64,000 nucleotides of DNA from Chloroflexota bacterium (lineage in GTDB: Bacteria; Chloroflexota; UBA11872), in contig JAPOYR010000011.1 of the NCBI GenBank assembly GCA_026706485.1, forward strand, positions 434,001-498,000, read 5' to 3'. The notes under the pieces were generated by a model that saw nothing but the letters and a program-made list of their open reading frames with translations, did not search any database and was not told where the DNA came from. Of the stretch, positions 1-8,103 are shown one piece after another; positions within the stretch are counted from its first letter, which is position 1; every line of letters begins with the position of its first letter. The position numbers and the translations under genes were made by a program.

Positions 1-275
1 ATGGCAAGGGCTCCCACGACCGCGCCGGCCACGCCCGTGAGATAGCCGAGCGCGAGCGCGGGCCGACGCCCGGCGGCATCCATGAGCCAACCAATCGGGT
101 AGGCCGCCAGCGCCCGACCAAACAGCATGGCGGCGCCGGGGATTCCCGCATAGGCGGGGTCTCCCGCCAGAATCGCCGCGCTGATGGACAGCACCGAGAA
201 GCTGGCGATACCGGCGGCCGAAAAGGCGGATTGGGCGGCAAACAGCGTCGCCGTGATGCGCTGAGGGGCGGTCAG
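1..275 (-). CDS. MFS transporter, N-terminal part (cut by window edge)
   Basis: The minus strand is open from 326 down to 1 and encodes the first two membrane segments of a major facilitator superfamily permease. An Ala/Ser-rich helix (residues such as LFAAQSAFSAAG) is followed by the loop GWLMDAAGRRPAL, a good match to the conserved MFS motif A (GxLaDrxGRrp) between TM2 and TM3, and then TM3 (LGYLTGVAGAVVGALA). The rest lies beyond the window. No in-frame ATG or GTG precedes TM1: the frame is closed by TAG at 327-329 and the best start candidate is a CTG at 273-275. The start is therefore uncertain, or a small frameshift separates it from the ATG near 325. Substrate unknown. It is divergent from the downstream dehydrogenase. 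Confidence 0.6.
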   Translation of the reverse strand, partial: MTAPQRITATLFAAQSAFSAAGIASFSVLSISAAILAGDPAYAGIPGAAMLFGRALAAYPIGWLMDAAGRRPALALGYLTGVAGAVVGALA

Positions 276-389
276 CGACGGAATGAAGGACGTGGGCCTG
301 TCTCCCCGCGAGGGCGTGCGGGCATTCTAGGCGGGAGTGAGACGGGCTATCGTGGCCCCACACGCGGGGGCCACAAGGAGCGGGCACAG

Positions 390-1190
390 GTGGGCACATT
401 CGACGGAAAGTCAGTCGTGGTGACGGGCGGCGCTCAAGGCATCGGCGGCGGCGTCAGTAAGGGCTTCGCGCGGGCCGGCGCGTCGGTCACGGTGGTGGAC
501 ATCGACGAAGCGGCGGCCGCGGCGCTGACCGGCAGCCTGGGGAACGAAGGGGGCACGGCGCAGTACGCGATTGCCGACGTGAGCAGCCACGCGGACGCCA
601 AGCGGGCCATCGAGCAGGCCGTGTCGGCCTTCGGCGGCGTGGACGTGCTGGTGAACAACGCCGGCATTCAGCCGATGGGTTCTTATGTCAAGCTCGATGC
701 CGAGACCGAGGAGGGCTGGGACCGGATCATCGGGGTCAACCTGAAAGCCTGCTTCCTGATGTCCAAATACGCCATTCCCTCGATGCGCGAGCGCGGCGGA
801 GGCGTCGTCATCAACGTCGCCAGCGTGCAGGGCCTGCAATCGCAACCCATGGTGCCGGCCTACGCGGCGTCGAAAGGCGGGCTGCTGTCCCTGACGCGCA
901 ACATGGCGCTGGACTATGCCCGAGAGAACATCCGGGTGGTGGCCATCAACCCGGGATCGATCGATACGCCCATGCTTCGGACACAGGCTCGCGCGGCGGG
1001 TGACGAGGACGAGATGGTCGAGACCTGGGGGCGCACACACCCGATTCCACGCATCGGTCAGCCCGCCGACATCGCCAACGCGGCATTGTTTCTCGCCAGC
1101 GATGCGGCCAGCTTCATCACCGGCGAATACCTGTGCGTCGACGGCGGCTACATGGCCCAGGGCGCGTGGGCGGGGAACTACGACGAGTAG
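390..1190 (+). CDS. SDR family NAD(P)-dependent oxidoreductase
   Basis: Classical short-chain dehydrogenase of 266 aa. The Rossmann nucleotide motif TGGAQGIG is near the N-terminus, NNAG is in the middle, the catalytic Ser lies in INVASVQ, and the catalytic pair is in YAASK; the C-terminus carries the usual ITGEYLCVDGGY segment. An Asp (VVDIDEA) at the end of beta-2 favours NAD(H). The GTG at 390 is chosen because AAGGAG lies about 9 nt upstream and the dinucleotide fold begins there; the open frame continues upstream to 231 but that part has no family similarity. The family covers 3-oxoacyl-ACP reductase-like, glucose dehydrogenase-like and other alcohol dehydrogenases. The substrate cannot be read from the sequence. 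Confidence 0.9.
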   Translation: MGTFDGKSVVVTGGAQGIGGGVSKGFARAGASVTVVDIDEAAAAALTGSLGNEGGTAQYAIADVSSHADAKRAIEQAVSAFGGVDVLVNNAGIQPMGSYVKLDAETEEGWDRIIGVNLKACFLMSKYAIPSMRERGGGVVINVASVQGLQSQPMVPAYAASKGGLLSLTRNMALDYARENIRVVAINPGSIDTPMLRTQARAAGDEDEMVETWGRTHPIPRIGQPADIANAALFLASDAASFITGEYLCVDGGYMAQGAWAGNYDE

Positions 1191-1208
1191 GCCGTCCCCT
1201 CACCCCGG

Positions 1209-1229
1209 CCCTCTCCCCTGGGGAGAGGG
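1209..1229. repeat. Perfect palindrome between convergent genes
   Basis: CCCTCTCCCC-T-GGGGAGAGGG forms a 10-bp perfect stem with one loop base, between the ends of the SDR gene (1190) and the convergent CopC-CopD gene (1246). It lies inside the longer motif CCTCACCCCGGCCC, which is of the type dispersed in many GC-rich genomes. It could act as a bidirectional transcription barrier, but has no T tract. Confidence 0.6.
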
Positions 1230-1245
1230 AGCCTGATCGAGCAGG

Positions 1246-3468
1246 CTATGGCGGCAGTGTCTGGAGGTAGTTGACCAAGTTCCAGATGTCGAACACGGTC
1301 AGCGTCTCGCCAAACGCCGGCATGGCCGTGTCGGCGATACCGCTTTCGATGAAGCCGTAAAGCTCGCCGTCGGGATGCAGCGGCACGTGAATGGTCAGGT
1401 CCAGCGGCGGCGGATCGAGTCCAGCCGCCAGCGGTCCGTCGCCCTGTCCGCCCGGACCGTGGCAACTGACGCAGTGGGCCTCGAAGTGCACGCGTCCGGC
1501 ATCGATGGATGTCTGGTCGGGCGGTACGGGGTTCACGGCGCTCAACGAACTCGGAGCGAACTCGGGGGTAGTGACGAGCAGCGCCAGCCCTACCGCGCCA
1601 GCGCCGAAGCCGGCGACCGTCACGCCCCGCCGTGCCCAGTCCGCCCAGGCCATGGGCTGCAGCATGGCGAAGGCCAGAAGGAGTCCCAGGCCGGCGAGCG
1701 CGATGGCCCATACGCGGCGCACGTCGTCGGCGGCCGGCGGCGGCGCGCCGCCCGCCGCTGAGCCGCCCGGCGTCACGTCGAACCGGAAGGGCGCGCGCGC
1801 GTCGAATTCGCCGGGGCGCCGGACGATGGCCAGCGCCTGCCAGCGCCCGACGAGACCGATGAAGTCGCCCGCCACGATGTAGCGTCCGTCAGCGTCCGGA
1901 GTCGGACGCAGATCGCGCTGCCCGATATCCGAGTCGAGGAACTTGACGTGCAGCTCGACGTCGGCGTCGACCACGGGCTGCCCCCGATCCTGCAGCGTCA
2001 GGGCGGCGGTGTTGTTGCCCGGGGCACCGGGCTGAATGCTCAGGGACACGTCGAGGTCGTCGACGCGAGTCTCCAGGTTGACGCCGCGCGCATCTCCCAA
2101 CGCGACCTGGCGCGCGGGTTCGAGGCTGGTGAGCAGGCCGACCACCACAACCACGGCGACGCCAAGCAGCACCTCGGCGGCCACCAGGCGCGGCGCCCAG
2201 CGGCCGGCGGCCGAGGGCCGCGAATCGCTCAGGCGACGCCGCGTCCAGAGCAGGTTGACCGCGCCGAGGCCAATCAGGGGCGCCACCAGCGCGAGCTTGG
2301 CCACCAGGGCCCGGCCGTAGTCGGTTTGCGCCAGGCGCGGCAGCTCGACGACTTGAATCCAGGTGGCAAACGCCCCGGTGATGACGAGAGCGCCGACCGA
2401 TATCGTGGCAATGGTGGAAAACCGCGCCAGCAGCGCCCCCATCAGACGGCGGCGCGGGTGGTCGTCCAGCGTCCGGCGGGCGTGCGCGAGCGAAAGCAGC
2501 AGCGGCGCCAGACCGCCGGCCCACAGGGCAGCCGTGAGCAGGTGCAGCACGTCCGCGCTGGTGGCCGCGGCCGAGGATTCCAGCAGCGCCGCCGCATGGC
2601 TGCCCAATGAAACTGTGACGAGCACGGCCGCGGCCACGGCGGCGACCGGCAGCCAGGCTCCCAGCGGCCGCGGTTCGCGGCCGGCTCGCATGAGCGCCAG
2701 CGCCAGGGCCACGAAGGCGATGGCCCGAGCGATCCACAACGTGCCCCACTGGCCCAAGCCGAGCGCGCTGCCGACGGCGCCGACCAGGTCCGCCTCGGCA
2801 TCGCCCGCGAGGCCCGCGGCCTGGGTCACCAGCAGTCCCACGTGGGCGCCGGCGGCCAGACTGAGGCCAATCCATCCAAGCTCCACGTAGCGCGATCCCG
2901 CGCTGCCGACACCGACCGCGCGAGCGGCCGGCGCGAAAGTCAGCGGCACATGCACCGCGGTGCCCAGCACGAGCATGACGCCAACGAGCAGCGCGGCCCG
3001 AAGGACGGGCTCGGCGGGGCTGAGAATGAGCGCGGACGCCGGGGTGCTCGCCACGTCGGCGTCGATGGGCTCGCCCACGCTGAAGGCGTAGGAACCGCGG
3101 ATCACGTGACCGTCGACCACCGACAACGTGCGCCAGGTCACGACATAGGTGCCATCGGCGAGCGGCGGCACCCGGACTAGCATGGCGGAACGGTTTGACG
3201 GATCGACCTGGCTGGGGCCGTCGGTCACCGACGCCCCGGAGGCATCCAAGACATCGATGCGGCTGAACCCAGGCTCGATCCGCTCGCTGAACTCGGCGGC
3301 GACGACCTGCGGCGGCGTCTCAACCGTCGAGCCGGCAGCCGGGATCGCTCGCACGAGATTGGCATGGGCGCCAACCGGCATGAGTCCGACGCCGATGAGC
3401 ACGGCGGCAAGCGCGACCGCCAACGCCCAGCGGTGGGCCGGCGCCTGGGTCAGGCGGCGGAGAGTCAC
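1246..3468 (-). CDS. CopC-CopD-cytochrome c fusion protein
   Basis: A 740-aa membrane protein with three parts. Residues 1-35 are a signal sequence, followed by a CopC/YobA-type copper-binding beta domain (NLVRAIPAAGSTV, FSERIEPGFS, DGHVIRGSYAFSVGE) to about 130. About 150-450 is a polytopic CopD-like region with eight or so hydrophobic helices. A periplasmic beta-rich linker follows, with one more TM pair around 590-630. The C-terminus is a cytochrome c domain with CVSCH near 666-670 and a candidate distal Met in TAMPAF near 716. CopC and CopD bind and import copper; the haem domain suggests coupling to electron transfer. The gene starts at a GTG. It is the last of three minus-strand genes that all look copper-related. 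Domain order is seen; the physiological role is inferred. Confidence 0.88.
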   Translation of the reverse strand: MTLRRLTQAPAHRWALAVALAAVLIGVGLMPVGAHANLVRAIPAAGSTVETPPQVVAAEFSERIEPGFSRIDVLDASGASVTDGPSQVDPSNRSAMLVRVPPLADGTYVVTWRTLSVVDGHVIRGSYAFSVGEPIDADVASTPASALILSPAEPVLRAALLVGVMLVLGTAVHVPLTFAPAARAVGVGSAGSRYVELGWIGLSLAAGAHVGLLVTQAAGLAGDAEADLVGAVGSALGLGQWGTLWIARAIAFVALALALMRAGREPRPLGAWLPVAAVAAAVLVTVSLGSHAAALLESSAAATSADVLHLLTAALWAGGLAPLLLSLAHARRTLDDHPRRRLMGALLARFSTIATISVGALVITGAFATWIQVVELPRLAQTDYGRALVAKLALVAPLIGLGAVNLLWTRRRLSDSRPSAAGRWAPRLVAAEVLLGVAVVVVVGLLTSLEPARQVALGDARGVNLETRVDDLDVSLSIQPGAPGNNTAALTLQDRGQPVVDADVELHVKFLDSDIGQRDLRPTPDADGRYIVAGDFIGLVGRWQALAIVRRPGEFDARAPFRFDVTPGGSAAGGAPPPAADDVRRVWAIALAGLGLLLAFAMLQPMAWADWARRGVTVAGFGAGAVGLALLVTTPEFAPSSLSAVNPVPPDQTSIDAGRVHFEAHCVSCHGPGGQGDGPLAAGLDPPPLDLTIHVPLHPDGELYGFIESGIADTAMPAFGETLTVFDIWNLVNYLQTLPP

Positions 3469-3478
3469 CTGGATCGCC

Positions 3479-3507
3479 AGGTGCGGGCGGGTTTGAAACC
3501 CGCACCT
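3479..3507. repeat. Dispersed hairpin (GCGGGTTTGAAACCCGC core)
   Basis: AGGTGCGGG-CGGGTTTGAAACCCGCACCT contains the perfect palindrome GCGGGTTT-G-AAACCCGC at 3487-3503, with outer arms AGGTGCGGG/CCCGCACCT. It lies just upstream of the CopC-CopD start, inside the gap between two copper-cluster genes. It looks like a mobile or dispersed intergenic repeat rather than an operator. Confidence 0.5.
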
Positions 3508-3542
3508 ACCGGAGACATGGCGTCCCTGGGTTTGACCGGACT

Positions 3543-3592
3543 GGATTCTGGCCCCGGATCGAGTCCGGAGCAGGCTCTGCGCCGGAATGACG
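3543..3592. repeat. Imperfect palindromic repeat ending GGAATGACGG
   Basis: The segment starts GGATTCTGGCC, has an inner hairpin CCGGA-TCGAG-TCCGG, and ends GCCGGAATGACGG, so the outer GGATTC pairs with GAAT(G)ACGG. It resembles the GGATTCCCGCC...GGGAATGACGG elements elsewhere in the window, and is probably a related REP-like family. Confidence 0.45.
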
Positions 3593-3596
3593 GAGT

Positions 3597-4613
3597 CTAG
3601 ACACGGCGGCGACTCCGAATTGCCAGCGCGATTGCGGCAGCAGCGGTCAGAAGGCCAACAGCGCCCACGACAATGCCGACGATGCCGATCGCTCGCGCGC
3701 CCGCCGCTGCGTCCAGCGCCTCGTCGGCCGATGCCCGCGAGGTCCGCACGACCCCCTCGAGCTCGCGGACGCTGGGGAGCGTGACGGGGAATTGCGCGGC
3801 GGCGCGGGACTGAACGGCGTCGAAGGTGTTGGCGCCCGACTCGAACGTCTCGTCGAACGGCTGGCCCTCGATGCTGCCGAAGAACCGGAACCGATAGCCG
3901 CCGGGTTGCGTCGGAATGAACTCCGCCGTGTAGGCACCGGGGCGCTCGAACAGCGGCGCGAGCGCCATGACCGTGGACTGCCCCGAGGAGCTGTGGGTGA
4001 CCTCGACTTCGAGCGTGTCCTCCAGTCCGGTCACCGGCCCGCCCAGGCCGGCAGCGGCGTGGGCCTCATCCGTGTGCATGCCGCTCGCGATGAGCTGAGG
4101 CTCGCCGGTGCGATTGAGAAACACGACGGCAGTTCCCGGCTGCGCGCGAAGCACGGGCGGCGCGGCGCCGCCGGCGTGCAGCTCGATTTCGAGGCGACTT
4201 GCCGCGGGCGCCCCGCTTGAAACTTCGATCGATCCGGCAATGTCGGGATTGAGGTGGCTGTGGTAGGAAATGGTCATGCCGTCGAGGCCGTGCGGAATCT
4301 CCGCTTCGAATGCGTCGCCATCCGCGAATGGCGTGGACACAAAGATGCCGCCGTGGGCCATGACGTCGGGCATCTGGCTACCCGACATGTCGTGCGGCTG
4401 CTGGGTGTCCGGCTGGTTTCCGTTCCTGGTGACCTCGAGGAAGACGGCGTTGAGGTAGCCCTCGTACGCGGGCTCGTTGAGGAAGCCGACCACAACGTCG
4501 TAGCCGGCCGATTCCCGGCCTTCGTGCGCCAGCGCGCCTGCGGCGGCGGTGGCGGTGAGGGCCGCCGCCGCCACCAGCACGCGCGCTACGGCGCGCGCGG
4601 ATTTCCATCGCAT
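3597..4613 (-). CDS. Secreted, C-terminally anchored cupredoxin-like protein
   Basis: A 338-aa exported protein: signal peptide (AVARVLVAAAALTATAAAGALAHEG), about 260 residues of extracytoplasmic beta-rich sequence, and a C-terminal TM helix followed by RSRRRV. Two internal halves contain His/Met-rich stretches (QQPHDMSGSQMPDVMAHGG; MTISYHSHLNP; IASGMHTDEAH) and a segment like the cupredoxin strand (TAVVFLNRTGEPQLIASG), so copper or other soft-metal binding is likely. The ATG at 4613 is chosen because AGGAG lies 7 nt upstream and the signal peptide begins there; the frame continues upstream without sense. It sits between a His-rich small membrane protein and the CopC-CopD fusion, which supports a role in copper handling. 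No exact family recognised. Confidence 0.75.
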   Translation of the reverse strand: MRWKSARAVARVLVAAAALTATAAAGALAHEGRESAGYDVVVGFLNEPAYEGYLNAVFLEVTRNGNQPDTQQPHDMSGSQMPDVMAHGGIFVSTPFADGDAFEAEIPHGLDGMTISYHSHLNPDIAGSIEVSSGAPAASRLEIELHAGGAAPPVLRAQPGTAVVFLNRTGEPQLIASGMHTDEAHAAAGLGGPVTGLEDTLEVEVTHSSSGQSTVMALAPLFERPGAYTAEFIPTQPGGYRFRFFGSIEGQPFDETFESGANTFDAVQSRAAAQFPVTLPSVRELEGVVRTSRASADEALDAAAGARAIGIVGIVVGAVGLLTAAAAIALAIRSRRRV

Positions 4614-4689
4614 GTGAGTTCTCCTGGGTGCATGGGCTCGGCGGCGCGAACAATCGATGCGCCTGCCGTGAAGGTTGTCGACGGGTCGA

Positions 4690-5037
4690 CTAGCTCCGAG
4701 GCGGTGGATGCGCCGCCTGCGGCGTCCACCCCGATACTCGTTGGGTGGCATGCGTGATCCGGCGAAAGGTGATGGGCAGCAGGGCGGTGGCCAGCAGCGC
4801 CGGCAGCACGCCGGCGAGCAGACCAAACGCGCCCTCCGGGAATTCGCCCGAGGACGCCTCCGTGTCAGCTCCCAACGGCGCGTCGCCGGTCGCGAGGTGC
4901 ACGTGGCGGTGCCCCTCGTGTCCGGGTGGAACCTCGATGCCAATGGCCTGCGCAAGCAGCACGGTCAGCAGGGGCGCGGCCAGGGCAAGCAGCGCCGCGC
5001 GCGCGAGCAATTGCCCACCGGCGCTGGAGAGCTGCAT
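4690..5037 (-). CDS. Small His-rich membrane protein in copper cluster
   Basis: About 115 aa with two hydrophobic segments (LLARAALLALAAPLLTVLLAQAIG and AFGLLAGVLPALLATALLPITF) flanking an external loop GHEGHRHVHLATGD that holds five His in a dozen residues. Topology and the His loop resemble small metal-transport accessory proteins (CbtB-like in concept), but no family assignment is made. The ATG at 5037 is preferred; a TTG at 5079 would add 14 residues. It is the first gene of the minus-strand copper cluster, 76 nt ahead of the secreted cupredoxin-like gene. Confidence 0.6.
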   Translation of the reverse strand: MQLSSAGGQLLARAALLALAAPLLTVLLAQAIGIEVPPGHEGHRHVHLATGDAPLGADTEASSGEFPEGAFGLLAGVLPALLATALLPITFRRITHATQRVSGWTPQAAHPPPRS

Positions 5038-5391
5038 CGCTGTCAAGACTCGCGGGAACCATTCGGGCGCACGAGTCAAGCTTACTGCCGTTGCGCCGAG
5101 CCTCAGTCAGCGGTTGGCGGCGCCTGCTGAAACCTGAGCGCCGCGTGGTGACACGTCACCGGCCAGCACGCTCGACTTGCCGGTTGACCCACGAGGGTGG
5201 ATACCCGCCTTCGGAGAGCCTTGCAGAGTCCAGACGGGCTTGGGGATGCCCGGGCGCGTCCTGTCCGCCCCCAAGGTTCAATGATGGGTGGATTCCCGCC
5301 TTCGCGGGAATGACGAAGGGTTACGCGAAGGTCTCCATCGCGGGAATGACGAGCTTGAGGCGGCCCACGATGCGCACAGCGGCCTTCCGGA
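5038..5391. other. Intergenic region with palindromic repeats
   Basis: 354 bp between the copper cluster and the c-di-AMP receptor gene, holding no convincing ORF. It contains the complete palindrome at 5292-5311 and degenerate fragments of the same family (GGATACCCGCCTTCGG around 5197-5212; ATCGCGGGAATGACG around 5337-5351), so it looks like a repeat-insertion hot spot. Confidence 0.6.
5292..5311. repeat. REP-like palindrome ATTCCCGC-CTTC-GCGGGAAT
   Basis: Perfect 8-bp arms around a CTTC loop, preceded by GG and followed by GACGAAGG. The same 20-bp core occurs exactly at 44143-44162 and 62803-62822, and with one loop-side change near 11016-11035. Confidence 0.8.
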
Positions 5392-5691
5392 CTAGACGCG
5401 TGCGGACACGCTGACCGGAAGGACAACCAGCATCGCGGAGCCGGTGCGGTTGGACGACTCACCGTCGCTGCCAGCGGAAACTCTGGCTCGGATGTGCTCA
5501 ATGACCGCTTCGACCTCACGCTCGGCCACGCCGACCAGCAGGGTCACGTTTCCGCGTCTGAGAAAACCGCCCGTCGTGTTGATGCGCGTGACGCGGAACT
5601 CGTCCTCGACCAGCGCGGCCTGGACCGTGTTGGCGTCGTCGTTCGGCAACACGGCGAGCACCATGCGTTCGACCGGGATCTCGGGAAGCAT
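5392..5691 (-). CDS. darA: Cyclic-di-AMP receptor (DarA/PstA, PII-like)
   Basis: A 99-aa PII-like protein (DUF970). The family core is clear: MVLAVLPNDDANTVQAALVE at the N-terminus, then FRVTRINTTGGFLRRGNVTL, the nucleotide-binding TGGFLR-GN motif, and LLVGVAEREVEAVIEHI. Known members form trimers that bind c-di-AMP between subunits. The second ATG (5664) aligns better with the family's usual N-terminus than the first (5691). The tail SVSARV lies on the last strand. It is 56 nt downstream of the inositol monophosphatase gene and probably cotranscribed. No c-di-AMP cyclase is in the window. Confidence 0.88.
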   Translation of the reverse strand: MLPEIPVERMVLAVLPNDDANTVQAALVEDEFRVTRINTTGGFLRRGNVTLLVGVAEREVEAVIEHIRARVSAGSDGESSNRTGSAMLVVLPVSVSARV

Positions 5692-5747
5692 CAGCCGGCA
5701 GTGGAGGATGGGCAGCGCGCGACGCTAGCACCGGCTAAATCGAAGGG

Positions 5748-6575
5748 TCAATCTCCCGGAGGCGGGAACGCCAGGTGCAAACCGTGCGCATGCGCAAGCT
5801 CGATCATGGCTTGGTGGATCCGCCCGTTGCTTAACACGCAGCGGCGGCTGTCGGGGCCCATGGGACGCCAATAGATATCCGTGGCGCGACCGCCGGCCCG
5901 CTCGACGATCAGCGACGCCGCGGCCTGGTCCCACCACTTGACATTGCCCAGGAGCGCGCCGTCGAAGCGGCCCGCCGCGACCCACGCCATCTCGAGGGCG
6001 GCGCTGCCGGTCAAGCGGACGCGATGAAAGGTGGAGGCCGCCGCGGCCAGCGCCACGCGAAGGCGCTTGGAGTCCTCGCTCGACACACCCGCTTGTGCCC
6101 AGGCGACGGCTGATTCGGCGGGATCGTCGCGATCGGTGACGCGCACAGTTGCGCCGTTGCACTCCGCGGGACCGTCGGCGGTAGCGGTAAACATCTCACC
6201 GCGGACTGGGTCGAAGATGGCGCCGACGTCAACCCGCCCGTGGGCTGCATGCGCCACGCTGACGCAAAACTGCGGCTGGCCGCGTGAGTAGTTGTCGGTG
6301 CCGTCGAGCGGGTCGATGACCCAGACGTCGGGCTCGAGAGTGTCGTCGTGCGGCACTTCCTCGGAGAGAATCACGTGGTCGGGGAATCGGGCGAGCAGCA
6401 CCTCGCGAATGGCGCGGTCCGCAGCCATGTCCGCGTCCGTGACGACCGTTGTCTCTCCTTGGTAGGTCTTCCAGCGGACGTCAACCGTGCCGCCCAGCCG
6501 CTGCATCAACTCGTCACCGGCCGCCCGAGCCGCCTGGGTGGCGGCCTCGAGCATGGCCGCAGGGTCGGCAGTCAT
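5748..6575 (-). CDS. Inositol monophosphatase family protein
   Basis: About 275 aa with the family's metal and phosphate motifs: TDADMAADRAIRE, the SEE metal ligand (VILSEEVPHDD), WVIDPLDGTDNYSRG (the DPxDGT signature), and near the C-terminus WWDQAAASLIVERAGG (WD metal ligand). Members hydrolyse inositol phosphates, 3'-phosphoadenosine 5'-phosphate or fructose-1,6-bisphosphate; which substrate is used here cannot be told. I chose the ATG at 6575, just before the first family helix; an in-frame start at 6653 would add a Arg/Ala-rich extension of no evident meaning. It heads the short minus-strand unit with the c-di-AMP receptor. Confidence 0.88.
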   Translation of the reverse strand: MTADPAAMLEAATQAARAAGDELMQRLGGTVDVRWKTYQGETTVVTDADMAADRAIREVLLARFPDHVILSEEVPHDDTLEPDVWVIDPLDGTDNYSRGQPQFCVSVAHAAHGRVDVGAIFDPVRGEMFTATADGPAECNGATVRVTDRDDPAESAVAWAQAGVSSEDSKRLRVALAAAASTFHRVRLTGSAALEMAWVAAGRFDGALLGNVKWWDQAAASLIVERAGGRATDIYWRPMGPDSRRCVLSNGRIHQAMIELAHAHGLHLAFPPPGD

Positions 6576-6713
6576 GATTCCCGAGCGTTGCGCCGACCGA
6601 GCGGCATCATTCCGGGCGCGTGGGCTGCGTGCATGGGCGGATTGCTCTGCCATTGGCCTGGCGGCGGCATCATAGACGGCGGATCAAGCGACGGCCATGC
6701 CCACCAGCGCGTG

Positions 6714-6735
6714 GTTCGACTGGCTCACCACGAAC
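6714..6735. repeat. GTTCG...CGAAC repeat fragment
   Basis: GTTCGACTGGCTCACCACGAAC, followed by a degenerate second half, is a partial copy of the family seen whole at 62927-62975 (GTTCGTGGTGAGCCTGTCGAA / TTCGACAGGCTC). It lies between the divergent IMPase and KBL/BioF-type genes. Confidence 0.5.
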
Positions 6736-6825
6736 GGAATTGGCTCATCACGAGCGGCGCCGTGGGCGATGGCGCGCACGGGGTACGCTAGCGGCCATGC
6801 CCCGCACGCATCGAGAGCGCACTCC

Positions 6826-8001
6826 ATGCATCCGCTGACGTTCGCCGATCAAGAGCTCACAGACCTCCGCGGCAAGGGCCTCTGGCGGCCCCTCCGCGTC
6901 TTGGAGTCCCCGCAAGGTCCGCGGATTCGCATCGGCGGAGACGACCTGCTGAACATGTCGTCGAACGACTATCTCGGGCTGGCCAACGACCCGGAAATGC
7001 GCACGGCCGCCCAGGCAGCGGTCGACGAGTTTGGCGCGGGCGCCGGAGCGGTGCGCACCATCGCCGGGACGATGGATATCCACGAGGCGCTCGAGCGTGA
7101 GATCGCCGAATGGAAGGGCGTGGAAGCGACGCTGGTCCTGCAATCGGGGTTCGCCGCCAATCTGGGCGCGGTGGCGTCGCTGGTGGGTCGCGACGACGTG
7201 ATTCTCAGCGACGAGCTCAACCACGCCAGCATCATCGACGCCTGCCGTCTCAGCCGCGCCACGGTGCGCCGCTTCGCCCATAGCGACGCGGATTCGTTGC
7301 GCACCGAGCTGCGGCAATGCGGGAACTATCCGCGCAAGCTGGTGGTGACCGACGGTGTGTTCAGCATGGACGGCGACATCGCGCCACTGCCCGATTTTGT
7401 CGAGGTGGCGGAGGAGTTTGGCGCGATGGTGATGGTAGACGACGCCCACGGCAGCGGCGTGCTCGGGCGGGGCGGGCGCGGCACGGTGGATCACTTCGGC
7501 CTCAAGGGACGCGTCCACGTGCAGATGGGCACGCTGTCCAAGGCGATCGGGTCGATGGGCGGCTACCTGGCCGGCTCGCAGACGCTGCGCGACTACCTGA
7601 TCCATCATGCGCGGCCGTTCCTGTTCTCGACCTCGCATCCGCCGGCCGTGGTCGGCGCCACACGGGCCGCCATCGCGATCCTGTCGCGTGAGCCGCAGCG
7701 GGTGGAACGCCTCTGGGAAAACGCCCGACATTTCAAGGCCGGCCTGGCGGACCTCGGACTGAACACAGGACGCAGCGAGACGCCGATCACGCCGGTGATC
7801 GTGGGCGAGGCGGAGACGGCCCACGCGCTGAGCGACAAACTCCGCAGTCTTGGGATATTCGTCCAGAGCGTCGCGTTTCCCACGGTGGCTCGCGACGCCG
7901 CGCGAGTGCGGGTGATGGTGAGCGCCGCCCACAGCCGCGACGACCTGGACGAGGCCATCCGAGCGTTTGCCAAGGCCGCCGCCGATCTCGGCCTCAACTG
8001 A
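6826..8001 (+). CDS. Glycine C-acetyltransferase / 8-amino-7-oxononanoate synthase-type enzyme
   Basis: A 391-aa PLP enzyme of the alpha-oxoamine synthase family. Motifs seen: NMSSNDYLGLANDP at the N-terminus, GAGAVRTIAGTMDIHEALE, the cofactor-stacking HASIIDACRLS, VTDGVFSMDGDIAPLPD, the DDAHGSGVLG aspartate motif, and the Schiff-base lysine in GTLSKAIGSMGGY. Family members join an acyl-CoA with an amino acid: KBL uses acetyl-CoA with glycine in threonine breakdown, BioF uses pimeloyl-ACP/CoA with alanine. Neither a threonine dehydrogenase nor other bio genes are adjacent, so the substrate is open; the length and N-terminus fit KBL well. The ATG at 6826 is preferred to the upstream in-frame ATG at 6697. 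Confidence 0.88.
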   Translation: MHPLTFADQELTDLRGKGLWRPLRVLESPQGPRIRIGGDDLLNMSSNDYLGLANDPEMRTAAQAAVDEFGAGAGAVRTIAGTMDIHEALEREIAEWKGVEATLVLQSGFAANLGAVASLVGRDDVILSDELNHASIIDACRLSRATVRRFAHSDADSLRTELRQCGNYPRKLVVTDGVFSMDGDIAPLPDFVEVAEEFGAMVMVDDAHGSGVLGRGGRGTVDHFGLKGRVHVQMGTLSKAIGSMGGYLAGSQTLRDYLIHHARPFLFSTSHPPAVVGATRAAIAILSREPQRVERLWENARHFKAGLADLGLNTGRSETPITPVIVGEAETAHALSDKLRSLGIFVQSVAFPTVARDAARVRVMVSAAHSRDDLDEAIRAFAKAAADLGLN

Positions 8002-8103
8002 GGGCCCTGTGCCGGGGACGAATGCCGGGGGACACCGTGTGCGTCGAGCGTCAACCGCCGGTTCAACGTCTATACGCGACGCCTGCGGCGGCGGAGTAAC
8101 CCG

